Source of the DNA: Diadema setosum
Lineage: Eukaryota; Echinodermata; Echinoidea; Diadematoida; Diadematidae
Direction: 5' to 3'
NCBI RefSeq assembly: GCF_964275005.1
Contig: NC_092698.1
Span: 29,181,447-29,245,446, forward strand
DNA length: 64,000 nt
Shown: positions 53,501 through 64,000 of the stretch, in pieces
Numbering within the stretch: position 1 is the stretch's first letter
Layout of the letters: every line of letters starts with the position of its first letter
Notes under the pieces: generated by a model
Databases searched by the model: none
Told to the model about the DNA's origin: nothing
Seen by the model: only the letters and a program-made list of their open reading frames with translations
Translations under genes and position numbers: made by a program

Positions 53501-56445
53501 CAGGATTTGACCTATAGGAGGAGCGGTTATGTGAGGGAGCGAAGCAAATGGGGGGGGGGGGGTATAAATCATTTTGCATTGAAAATTTTGACATTTTACA
53601 GTCCAAAAACTGCCGTTTGTAGCTATATTTTCGCTTTGGAAATTAAGGGGGGCACACCGGGTGCAACTGCTGTCAATCACTGGCAGCAACATCAGGAGAA
53701 TGGCCGCTATTTGATAGCGATTAAATGCGAGCGAGCTTGAAAATTCTGACATTCTACAGTCTAAAAACTGCCGTTTGTCGCTATACTTTTTCGCTTTGGA
53801 AATTAAGGGGGGCCGCGCCGGGCGCAACTGCTGTCAATCACTGGCAGCAACATCAGGAGAATGGCATAGCGGTCAAATGCGAGCGAGCGGAGCGAGCGAG
53901 CTTGAAAGTTTTGACATTTTACAGTCCAAAGACTGCCGTTTGTGGCTGTATTTTTTCGCTTTGGAAATTAAGGGGGACACGCCGGGCAAAACTGCCGGCA
54001 ATTACTGGCAGCAACATCAGGAGAATAGCATAACGAATAAATGCGAGCGAGCGAAGCGAGTGAGCTTGAAAATTTTGATATTTTACAGTCCCCCAAACTG
54101 ATCCTTTGTGGCTGTATTTTATCGCTTGGGAAATAAAGGGGGCGCACAGGGCGAAAACTGCTGGCAATTACTGGCAACAACATCAGGAGAATGGCATGAT
54201 GATTAAATGCGAGCGAGCGAAGCGAGCGAGCTTCAAAATTTTCACGTTTTACAGTCCCAAAACTACCGTTCGTAGTTACATTTTTCACTTTGGAATTAAG
54301 GGGGACCGCACCGGGCGCAACTGCTGTCAATCACTGGCAGCAACATCAGGAGAATGGCATAGCAATTAAATGCGAGCGAGCGGAGCGAGCGAGCTTCAAA
54401 ATTTTCACATTTTAGAGTCTAAAAACTGCCGTTTGTAGCTATACTTTTTCGCTTTGAAAATTAAGGGGAGCCGCACCGGGCGCAACTGCTGGCAATCACT
54501 GGCAGCAACATCAGGAGAATGGCATAGAGGTTAAATGCGAGCGAGCGGAGCGAGCGAGCTTGAAAATTTTGACATTTTACAGTCCAAAGACTGCCGTTTG
54601 TGGCTGTATTATTTCACTTTGGAAATAAAGGGGAGCGCACCGGGCGAAAACAGCTGGCAATTACTGGCAGCAACATCAGGAGAATGGCATAATGATTAAA
54701 TGCGAGCGAGCGAAGCGAGCGAGCTTCAAATTTTTCACATTTTACAGTCCAAAAACTACCGTTCGTAGCTATATTTTTCGCTTTGGAAATTAAGGGGGGC
54801 GCACCGGGCTCAACTGCTGTCAATCACTGGCAGCAACATCAGGAGAATGGCATAATGATTGATGCGAGCGAGCTTCAAAATTTTCACATTTTACAGTCCC
54901 AAAACTGCCGTTCGTAGATATATTTTTCGCTTTGGAAATTGAGGGGGGCGCACCGGCTGAAAACTGCTGTCAGTCACTGGCAGCAACATCAGGAGAATGG
55001 CATTATGGTTGAATGCGAGCGAACGGAGCGAGCGAGCTTTAAAATTTTGATATTTTACACTCCAAAAACTGCCGTTTGTAGCTATATTTTTCGCTTTTGT
55101 TTGTCCCACTTTTATGGGAGAACCATCCCCCCCCCCCCCGATCGACGCCTCTGCATATGAGGGTGCTTTTGTTAAGTGAAAGATCTGCTGCGCACTCTTT
55201 GATGAATTAGGGATATATACGTCAATGTCAAAAGTGTACAAAGTTTATCGAAAGGGATCCTGTATAGCGGAGCTTTTGCATGCTTATGATTGCAATATAA
55301 CGATCTGGTGCATAGTTCTGGGGATATTTGGACAATTTTCCATTAAGAAAGTTCGAGATTTGTCCTCATCTCGGGAATTGCTGGGGGATAAATGATTTGT
55401 CTGCCTAAACACTTCCAAAGGGGCGGGGCAAATGCCCCTTTGCCCCCCCCCCCCCCCAGATAGATTTGACGCCCCTGATCTTCCCTGGGAATGCCCATAG
55501 ATGTATCCTGACTGAGTAATCAGTCACTGTCGTTTCTAAAGAAATGATTCAGGAAATGGAGGGGGTTCAATTATGACGATATAGTTTTTGTTATTGTTTG
55601 TTTGTTTGTTTGTTTTCGTACATATTTTGCAGATGGTCCCCAGTTACTCGCGTCATAGCATGTTTACATGTAGGCCTATACTATTTGACGTTGTCAACGT
55701 CTGAGCCATACCTTACAGTGACTGTATGTCGATGTTACTTTCTTCGCGAGCGAGCGAAGCGAGCGAGCGCTTGAGAAAATTATGTATACATTTTCCTACA
55801 AGATAGAATACTGTTCAGCTATGTTACCTGTCTGAAGGCCGGCGTACAAGCGTCATGCAATAATTATGTCAAAATTGTTACAATCACATTTCTGCTTCCT
55901 CCATTTTTTCCCTCAAAATTCAGGGGGGGGGGATGATTGTACAGGTCATCCCCCCCTCCTCCATTTCAGGGGGGGATATATCCCCCCCATCCCCCCCGGG
56001 ATTTACGCCCATGCATCTTTCCAGTTACATCAGAAAAAGGGTTGCCTGCTCATCGGTTGCTTCTCGGCTGCATCGAACGTCACTGGGATCATCTCCGACA
56101 CTCACGCCGTGGCGGCGCTGTTACACAAATATGGCGCCCTCTCCTTCTGGGACTACGCCACTGCAGGTTTGGACACGCTTTTTTGTTTTCTGTTTTTTCT
56201 TGTCTTTCTTTTTTTTTTGTAGAATTATGTCTCCTGAAGAAACTGAAGAAACTATTGCAGATGATGCGCTCGTATATAACGAAATTAGTGTTATATCGGA
56301 GTAAGAATTCAGGTCCCAGAATTATTGCCTCCATATTTGTATGAACTAAAGAAATTCCAGTATAACGAGAAAAAAAAAATCCCTGACAAACAAATCAACA
56401 AAAATGCTGGTCCCAAGGTCCTCGTTATAACGAGAGTCGCCTATA

Positions 56446-56535
<90 letters not shown>

Positions 56536-59500
56536 ACTGTTTTATTCTTATACACCGATATACAGACGGATGACAGAGCGTGTGCAAGCATTTCCTTGTC
56601 ACAATTTTGATCGGCGAATCGGTTGAAATTGAGATATGAAGAGCACGTAATACATACAGAATTTCAGACTTAATCGTAGATCATTACAACGAAAATGCCT
56701 TACCCCTAAAATTCACAAAGGAGTGAATCTATTTCCTCTGACACTAACCTTCTCTTAGAATGTTGAATCTGAAAATTCACCTAAGATGTGAATTCAAACC
56801 ATCGGAATGCACCCATGAGAACGCTGAATACTAGCTATGCATTATGTCAGATTTCATCAATACACAAAAAGTTCAAAAGTTCGTTGAGCCGTATAGCGTC
56901 ATTCGTACATCATATATTAAAAAAAAAACACAAGACATGCAAAAAGATACATGATGCCTTGAATCTCTAAATTATGCTCATTATTATAGATATTCGTATT
57001 AAAAAAGAAACTTTGTACCAAGATTTACATTATTGTCCCGCACTTCTTGATTTTAGTTTTCGTAAAGCCTCTTGCAGGTGCTAGAATTGATTTGCCGCTA
57101 TTCCTGTTAGTTTGTCTTAAAATGCTCCACTTTTTACAATTAGATAAAATTCGGAATGGTGAGCAACTGTGACATGCTCTCATGTAGCTTTATTTTGTCT
57201 GCCAATCTGCATGACAAATCCCGGCATGATCGTGACATTACAATCTGTAAAGATGTTGTAGATCATTATAAGATGACTGCAAAATTAAGTTTGTGTGTTG
57301 TCTTTTCTCGCTCTCTTTCTCTTGTCAAGGTCCCTACTTGAGGATAGACATGAATCCGGAAAACACTGGGTAAGTTCTTGGAAAGCACAAAAATTACTAC
57401 AGAAAGGAAATTAGAATAAATTACACCAAAGTAACAGGGACATTTAAATTTTGAGCTTGAGTATTCTATTTAATTTTATGTTGTGTACTACAGAGGTAAC
57501 CTTTATCATGTCTGTAGATATCAATTACTGAAAATCAAAATTTCATGCCATATTGTATTGTATGCTCCGTCTGTATTACAAGAGGGAATATCCACAGGCC
57601 TCCTGATGTCATGCAAAAAAGTAAGATGAAAATAAAAGATTAAAATCTTAAAGGAAGAACATCTGCTGCCCACAATAGACACAATGGGTCCCTTCACAAT
57701 TCTTATGAATTTAAAATTAAAGATTAAAAAAAAATCTCTTTCTGTGAAGTGTAAAGAGCTATTGCAACCGCCCAAATAAACTCATTTATGTAAATGAAAA
57801 ATATAACTTTACTTAATAACTTATTGTACAGCGAATCTCATAAAGTTTAGCGTGTTTTTGGTTCAATAATGATCCACTGAACCTTGCAATTGATGTTATA
57901 CTGAATGTTCGTTTCCTCCGTGCAGTATTGAAGGGGACTGCAGTAAGGACGCCGTCTATCTCTCACCTCATAAGTTCGTCGGCGGAGTTGGCACACCGGG
58001 TAAGCAAAGAATTTGCATGCAAGAAAATAATTTCATTCGATATTCACCTTTCGACATCCTGACGGCTTTGCAGTCAAAAGTTGGAATCTATAGGAATGTG
58101 GATCACAGATTGACTGACCAAGTGATTCATTCCATACTAAGGAACAGTGATAATATGGAGAATGTTCTAAATGCAGAGAAAAGTGACTCCAGTGAAGATA
58201 TGAGGATCTGAGCCACATTCATTATCATGAAGTCACACTTAGGGTATTGTAGGTTATGTGGTTACTACATAAGAGTGTATACATGCCAGATATTTACTGT
58301 GTCTTTGTTTGTTTGGTTTTTTTTTTCAGTGTCTTGGATTACATTCTTTATGCATGTTTTTATTCAAAAAGACTGATCTTGTTTTGGCAATAAAACCATA
58401 CTGGAGACTTTATCGAAAAAAATTCTCATACGTTTAAACTCAATCATTAGCTGCGGAAATGATTTTTTTTCTAGAACATGTAGCGGCATTTCTTCATATT
58501 GAAAGATATCAATGTAAACATTTTAACAAGTTTTTTGTTTGTTTATTTGTTTGTCAATGCCGCCTATTTTTTTTTTCCAGAACTTTTCTTGTATGAACCC
58601 GAGCAAGAGTCTCCTTTTGGAAAGCGTAGTTACATAATTATATGATCATTTCTAGATGGTTTCTGGAACTATAATGGGTATTTTGGATATTGCTAGCTGA
58701 CATTTTCTACAACGACATGAAAACGACTACATTAGGTGTTACTGTTCCACCGCAGGTGTGCTGCTGGCAAAGAAAAAGCTGTTTGTTAATCCTGTACCAC
58801 ACTCTGTCGGGGGAGGAACGGTGCTGTATGTAAGTCGACGACTCTATTCGGCAACAATGTTGCAAACCCGGTTTTACATCCTCGTATCTGAGATGTAATG
58901 GAACGATTATTATCTTTCCCATGCACTGAACTTGGCATGTCTCACCTCTAGGACAGCTGAGATCCCTTATAGAGCATTCGTATCGTGAAGACTAATGTTA
59001 ACTCTGGAATCCTTCTTCTTTATTTCAAAATCAAATGTGCATGAATCCAAGCAATTGCAATAAAGCTCATCAACAACAAAATATGTGTTATACGATGGCG
59101 GTGTCAAAGATGAAATAAAAGAAGAGAGATGAAAAATAACGGATGAAGATGAGATTAGGCTAAATTGACTCACTAGTTTTGTGATCTTCATTATCTGATG
59201 CTGATTCGTATTGAGGTGACGATATTTGAGGTGATGGTAATTTGACCGATAATGTTTTTTCTCAACACTGGTATAAATGCGATCTTGTATGCTACGACAA
59301 TTTGACCGGTAATGTTTTTCTTAAGACTGCTATAAATGCGATATAGTATGATACGACAATTTGACCGGTAATGTTTTTCTTAAGACTGCTATAAATGCGA
59401 TATTGTATGATACCGTCACGTCCAACACAGGGAGAATGACATCATTATGTCCCAAAATGATGTGTCCTCTTCTTGCAGGTGACCAGGGAAACCCATCACT

Positions 59501-59618
59501 ACTTGCCCAACATTGAAGACAGGGAGGAGGGTGGGACGCCAGCTATTGTCGAATCCATCCGCGCAGGCCTCACCTTCAAGCTGAAACACGTGAGATGAAA
59601 TACCCGAACAAAGTTTGC

Positions 59619-59675
<57 letters not shown>

Positions 59676-62600
59676 AGTTGTGTTGATCTGTGGCTCGATG
59701 GAACCAGTTTCACCCTATACATGAAATTCACAGATAAAAGCCATGCCCCTCTTTGTTACAAATCCGAGCCAAGGTATGTACAGGACAGTTTTACGAGTTT
59801 ATTGACATCTTTCCTACTGTTATTGTTTTGAGTAAAGCAAAGCCCTGCATATTGGTATAATGTTTGTCATAATATGCCCAAAAATATGTAACACCATAGT
59901 ACAGAATCCTTCCACATTCCTGCAATATTTGATATTGATAATGAATCTTCTGTTTTGAAACATTTTGAAATCATGCAGGCTATCGGCACAGACCTGATAG
60001 AGGAACGAGAACATGAGCTGACAAAGTAAGTACACATGTCTTGTTAAGTGTAATTTCGCTTATTTTCTTTCCCTTTCCTATAAACTTCAAGTGGTCACGT
60101 GATAATATGCCATTGAGAATTGAAACTGACTTCCTTGAGAGCGAAAGCAAAATTTCGCTCACGAACAGCAGACAGCAATATAAGTTTAAAATTATCATCA
60201 CGGTTACAGTCCGTTATTCCGAAGGTTCGTAATTCTAAAGGTTCGTAATTTCGAAAATGAAATAAGGTTAGTTATTGCGAAGCTTCGTTAATCCGAAAAT
60301 GGTGATAGGCTTGTTATTCGGAAGGTTCGATAATCTGAAAAAGAAAAGATTCTTTATTCAGAAGGTTGTCATTCCGACGGTTAGTTAATCCGAAAACGAA
60401 GTAAATTTATAATTTCGAAGGTTCGTTATAGTACACACCATTTTTGTCAGAATAACGAACCTTTAGAATAAAGAACCTTATCTCATTTTCTGGTTAACCT
60501 TCGGAATAGCGTGGCAAATGAATGTTCGGATTAACAAACATCTAGGTAAACGGAAGTTTTGTGCCTTCGAAATAACCTTATTTCATTTTCGGATGAACGA
60601 GCCTTCGGAATAACAAACATCACCGGTTATCACGAGCGGCGGCAACAATTAAGCGTCTTATCAGTTTTGTCAGTTTAATCGATTGATTTACGTTATCCTA
60701 TAAACAGGAAGGCGTTCCTGAAATGGAAGCTAAATCCAAGCTTCATCTTCTTGGGGAGTACGCGAGCCGAGCGGCTGCCCATCTTCTCCTTCCTCATCAT
60801 CCACCTGAAGACCGGCAAGATGCTGCATCACAACTTCATAGCCGTCCTCCTCAACGACCTCTACGGCATCCAGGCTAGGGGAGGATGCGCATGCGCGGGG
60901 CCGTACGCTCAGGTGAGTAAGGTTGTGGAAAATGATGGGCAGCTACGATATCAGAGATTTCAACTCTGAACATCTCCTCAACGGGAGACTCTTTCACCCG
61001 TACCATATTCCAAACTGCACATTCAATATGATGATTTTAATGTGTGTGAATTAGTGTGCGTCACAAGCACGAAGTACCTTACGATCTGATCTGATGTAGG
61101 TTATGATAATTTGATGAATACCTCTCTCGGTTGATCATTACGCTAACTTCATCAAGTTACCACAATAAAATGTCTAAATTACTAAAATAGACTCTTGAGG
61201 TAACTTTGTTATCCTCCTTGTTATTATTTGTGTGCTGTGTCACTAGAGGAATAAAAATCTCCCTAATGTGCGCTCCATGATATAAAGATTGAGATGTCAC
61301 AGCGTTGGGGGAAGACTTGATGAAATTATCATCTCATTTCTTTCTTTCAGGATCTCCTTGGCATTGACGAGGATCTGGCTGCAAAGTTCATCTATTTTCT
61401 CAAAGAAGACAGGTTGGAGGCTCTAAACATTGTAGGGAACAGCTTCTTCTATAGCTTGTTGTCAAGATAAAACAGAGATTTGTCTTTGATGATATGGTGA
61501 CGATATTGAATAGAAATCTCTGAGACACATAGTAGTTTTCTTTATCCATTAAGGGACATTTCGTACCAACATTTTATCCAAGAGTATTCATTTTAGAGAA
61601 GTATATTCATTTTAGAGGTTTAAATCCCATGAAGAGCTTAGAAGCCGACAAGGTTATTAATTTTCAAGGAGACAAAGTGCAGACCAGCAATTACTCTGAA
61701 AGCAAGATATCATCAATTAGAGGGGTGAAGGTTGAGGTGTGAGGTTTCTTTAATTTATCCTCAATTTGTTAAAATTGTAGATCAGCAGTTGCGATTTTAC
61801 AAATTCTATGTGTAGAGGGAGACAACTTGAAGAAAATTCACACCTCAGCACTTAATCCGCTTGATCATTTCTGCCTTTTGGAAAGAATTTATATGTCATC
61901 GCTAACACTCTGTATGAACTCATTTGTAAACGGTTTATATGCTTTTCAGGAGACCTCATCCCTGAATAAAGTTCACTTATTGTGGTCTTTCTCGTACAGT
62001 GAGTTTGAAACTCCTGAAATTAAGAAATCAAGAAAGATGCTCCAATCGCTGAAAACGACAGCCGAGCCGCTGGAAATCATGAAGTGAGTATCACGTAACA
62101 GTTGGAGTCATTTAAGTACTTGTACATCAGTTAATTGTCTCTGGCGCTGAATTGAAACTAATATATTGTTGATCGATTTCAGAAATCAATTTTACGTCAC
62201 TGACATGCAAAGTTGTTAACAGTGCAGACAGTACTATTCCTCTCTGTTATGTACAAGACGGTATAACTAGTTTACCTCGTTGAGGACATCTTGCGTATTT
62301 TATCTTCGCAACTTCACGGAAATACACCAAAGCACGGTATGTGGTAAAATAAAAATAACAAAAAGAAATATATCCGTCAGCTTTTACGGGCACTTCACTC
62401 ATCATTCTTATAAGCAGTTCATAGAGCAGATCACAGAGCATTTCATAATGCTTATGTGAAGGAAATGTGAGTATTATATTTTTTCCTTCGATCAAAAAAA
62501 TAATATAAATCAAACTATTGAGCGCAATCTGCCAAGATAAGTTACCACGTCAGACTGTATGAGAAGCGAGTGAAGAAAAGATTAGCCTCTGAGTATAGAT

Positions 62601-63806
62601 AAGCGAACTTGAATTTCTGTCTGCCCCTCCTCACTCTTTCTCTCTTTCTATGACAACAGACCTGGATTTATCCGACTGAATCTGCCATTCTTTTTCTCGG
62701 ATGCCGTCGTCGATTACGTCCTCGAAGCTGTCGATGCGATAGGACGACACGGCTGGAAGATGCTGTCCCAGGTAACAACAACCCTAATGATGACAATAAT
62801 GATAAGGCCAATGATGACGATGTGATCGTAATCAACGCATTAATATTGCTACTACTATTGGGGAGGGGGGAGGGTGTATTTTCGTCGATGTTATCACTAT
62901 ACTCTTCCCAAGGAGTCTTAAACATTGTCAAGTGCTCTTTTCTTCCTGAGGAACACAAAAAACAATGTGGATAAAACACCACATTCTTGGATGTGCGAAT
63001 TGGCTAGGAATCGAACGCAGGTAGAGTCGAGACCACTTTCTACTATGATCTAACCAAGATGTGAAATAGGCTGGTCTTTCGACAGGCCGTCATCATGTGG
63101 TCGGTCAGCTTTGTCACGTGATTATACATAATATACCAATAGGTGTTTTACGTTGGAGAACACCAAATCGTAGAGATGTTGCCACTGTAATCTTGTCTGC
63201 GGTGCTTCCCAATCAGTACTCGTGCGATCCGAAAACGGCCAACTGGAGATTCGTGGGTTCGGAGGACCTCGGCATCAACTCGGAACAGAGCGACAGTTTG
63301 CACAGCGCTATCTTCAGCCAGGGCTCCTTCAACGCCCCTCCGTGTCCCTTCACACGGAGTTCCGAAACCTCGAAGAATGACGTCTTTCAGGTAGCCTACA
63401 TGTTGCTTATATTTAATTTGATTTAATGTTTCTACATTTTAGAAATAAATATTCAACACAAAATCTACGTATTCAAATTAGGGCAGCTTGAAGAAAATAT
63501 TGTTAACTATATGCTACGTTAATAACACCCCAGCTGGTTAAACTGATATACCACATTATAGACCAAGAGATTCCCAGTGACTTACGTACGCCTTTGATTT
63601 CATACAGACACCGATGGTGAAATGAAAGATTTCAATCAAATTGGTAATTGTGCAAAATCAGACGAGTGTTACTTAGAGTGTAAAAAGTTAAATGACCAAC
63701 ATAATCAGTTCAGGAGCCTCGAGTCACTTTTTTTTTTCTGTTGCCATTGCAGACTGCCCTGGCGGATGCTGAGCGAATCTTCGAGAAAGTCGGGGAAAAG
63801 AAGGAG
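43762..63806 (+). CDS. Copy B: tandem paralog, class V aminotransferase-fold PLP enzyme; 3' end beyond the window
   Basis: Eighteen exons: 43762-44086 (start codon uncertain), 48418-48448, 49421-49537, 50096-50225, 51332-51397, 51794-51859, 56025-56166, 57330-57369, 57926-57999, 58756-58829, 59479-59589, 59979-60025, 60708-60912, 61351-61412, 62000-62083, 62660-62771, 63217-63390, 63753-63806. They join in frame to 638 residues from the ATG at 43762 (620 from the ATG at 43816) with no stop. Exon lengths equal those of copy A except exon 15 (one codon shorter) and exon 17 (eight codons shorter). Key residues are kept: Asp288, Lys322 (SPHKFVGG), and Cys468/Cys470 in [12 protein letters not shown]. 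The N-terminus is acidic and Ser/Gly-rich (DGESSPDSGHSSGSENG), then reads [18 protein letters not shown] into the fold. The final exon, which in copy A carries the CaaX box, lies past 64000, so prenylation of copy B cannot be judged. The substrate is unknown. Confidence 0.9.
44087..48417. other. Intron 1 of copy B
   Basis: This 4.3-kb intron holds an inverted GGTGGCC repeat at about 44170-44262, (GT)n tracts near 44503-44540 and 45650-45680, a TTAA-flanked MITE at 46550-46951 and a (GTGTAT)n tract at 47260-47390. No exon is seen. Confidence 0.6.
46550..46951. mobile_element. MITE flanked by TTAA in intron 1 of copy B
   Basis: The ends AGGGATTGTACAGG and, reverse complemented, AGGGATGGTATAGT are flanked by TTAA (46546-46549, 46952-46955). 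The arms share long matches around a central loop (gaaatggctgagatatcc against ggatatctcagccacttc). It appears related in its termini to the element at 4378-4935. Confidence 0.65.
50096..50225 (+). CDS. Copy B exon 4: PLP-phosphate loop, near-identical to copy A
   Basis: The encoded protein is identical to copy A exon 4. The acceptor context is ataatcttaaag here and cattccgttag in copy A; the donor is gtaagg here and gtacgt in copy A. The match therefore stops at the exon edges. Confidence 0.92.
50995..51165. repeat. Purine-rich (AGAC/AGAT/AGAG)n tract, intron 4 of copy B
   Basis: Degenerate AGAC and AGAT tetranucleotides surround a (GA)n core. It gives Ser/Leu-rich nonsense frames on the minus strand. 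Confidence 0.85.
51860..56024. other. Intron 6 of copy B, swollen by repeats
   Basis: This 4.2-kb intron contains a run of about 26 G at 52970-52995 followed by C and CA runs, the 165-bp tandem array at 53525-55112, and poly-C runs at 55128-55139 and 55444-55458. The equivalent intron of copy A (12991-13656) is only 0.67 kb. Confidence 0.7.
53525..55112. repeat. Tandem array, about nine units of about 165 bp
   Basis: The landmark gcagcaacatcaggagaatg recurs nine times (once with a one-base change) at about 53683, 53844, 54007, 54172, 54337, 54502, 54667, 54832 and 54978. Each unit also has a gcgagcgagcggagcgagcg block, acattttacagtccaaaaac and ctttggaaattaagg. Because the usual period is close to 165 (55 codons), frames stay open through several units on both strands. 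The array may be internal to a larger transposon whose edges carry ggcgtagac (about 53493) and gacgcctc (about 55144). Confidence 0.85.
56240..56445. mobile_element. Decayed pogo-like MITE remnant in intron 7 of copy B
   Basis: tataacgaaattagtgttat on the left and ctcgttataacgagag on the right recall the CCGTTATAACGAAG ends of the element at 12654-12839. Termini and TA duplication are no longer clear. Confidence 0.35.
56445..56535. repeat. (TA)n-(TG)n microsatellite, intron 7 of copy B
   Basis: About 40 nt of TA repeats run into about 45 nt of TG repeats. Confidence 0.9.
59239..59413. repeat. Triplicated 59-60-bp unit in intron 10 of copy B
   Basis: Three head-to-tail copies of a unit beginning tttgaccggtaatgttttt and ending cgatattgtatgatac. 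The second and third are nearly identical and the first more diverged. Confidence 0.85.
59614..59677. repeat. (GTT)n microsatellite, intron 11 of copy B
   Basis: About 20 GTT repeats begin 25 nt after the exon 11 donor. Confidence 0.9.
60211..60620. mobile_element. Inverted-repeat element built of TTCGGAATAACGAA-type motifs, intron 12 of copy B
   Basis: The left end (gttattccgaaggttcg ... tcgaaaatgaaataaggtt) recurs in reverse complement at the right end (aaccttatttcattttcgg ... gccttcggaataac). The motif is also reiterated internally. No coding capacity; probably a MITE. Confidence 0.6.
60708..60912 (+). CDS. Copy B exon 13: cysteine-loop exon
   Basis: It encodes the same [12 protein letters not shown] loop as copy A. 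The 5' half has diverged (KAFLKWKLNPSFIFLGSTRA against [20 protein letters not shown]), while the 3' half is nearly identical in DNA. The downstream intron diverges right after gtgag. Confidence 0.9.
62930..63062 (-). mobile_element. SINE-like copy with tRNA-type promoter, intron 16 of copy B
   Basis: On the minus strand, TTGGTTAGATCATAGTAG (A-box region) is followed by GCGTTCGATTCCTA (B box, about 63006-63018) and a short A/T-rich tail. It is too degenerate for a working tRNA. Confidence 0.5.
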
Positions 63807-64000
63807 GTAAAAACCATTAATCAGTATTCACTATGATTATCATCATATTTCCTTCTTCATAATTGTATGATCTAAGCTCACCGTTGTGTCCAAGAATGCA
63901 AAATAATGGTCACCTTATTTTTCCTTAGATCATAGATCATGTCTTGCCCTATATTTCATGACATGCTTAGATTTGGGAATTTTAAGAAATCAAGGGCAGG

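Noticed and set aside
53384-54369. Several 100-120 codon frames on both strands
   Set aside because: They are read-throughs of the 165-bp tandem units and are treated as a repeat.
62947-63060. Possible tRNA gene on the minus strand
   Set aside because: The B box is good but the stems do not pair well; scored as a SINE-like copy.

Overview
The window is AT-rich animal genomic DNA: short GT-AG exons separated by long introns full of microsatellites, miniature inverted-repeat transposons (MITEs) and tRNA-derived SINEs. The overall look fits an invertebrate deuterostome, most likely an echinoderm such as a sea urchin. That placement is inference; no mitochondrial, rRNA or lineage-specific gene is present to prove it.

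The main content is two paralogous genes in tandem on the + strand (copy A, 7.2-23.3 kb; copy B, 43.8-63.8 kb, running off the right edge). Both encode a class V-fold PLP-dependent enzyme related to cysteine desulfurases. I rebuilt 18 exons of each. Reading phase is kept across every junction, and exon lengths match pairwise except for exons 15 and 17 (exon 1 of A and exon 19 of B were not seen). The proteins carry the PLP-lysine motif SPHKFVGG, the PLP-phosphate loop [10 protein letters not shown], the EHHSN motif, the aspartate loop FWDYATAG and the cysteine loop [12 protein letters not shown]. Copy A ends in a basic tail followed by CSIM, a textbook farnesylation (CaaX) box. The last exon of copy B and the first coding exon of copy A are not visible.

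The two copies are old duplicates overall, but exon 4, most of exon 7 and the second half of exon 13 are almost identical at the nucleotide level. These pieces encode active-site loops, while neighbouring exons and all introns have diverged. This suggests exon-limited gene conversion or a comparable homogenising process.

The 20 kb between the paralogs contains a third small + strand gene (gene C, about 33.4-35.0 kb) of unrecognised function, a possible CCAAT/CRE promoter at 31.4 kb and a GC-rich segment at 37.0-37.4 kb. The rest is repeats: at least four MITEs flanked by TTAA, a pogo-like MITE with TA duplications, fold-back elements, four SINE-like copies with pol III A/B boxes, and an array of about nine 165-bp units in intron 6 of copy B. 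No virus-like element, rRNA, genuine tRNA or CRISPR was recognised.
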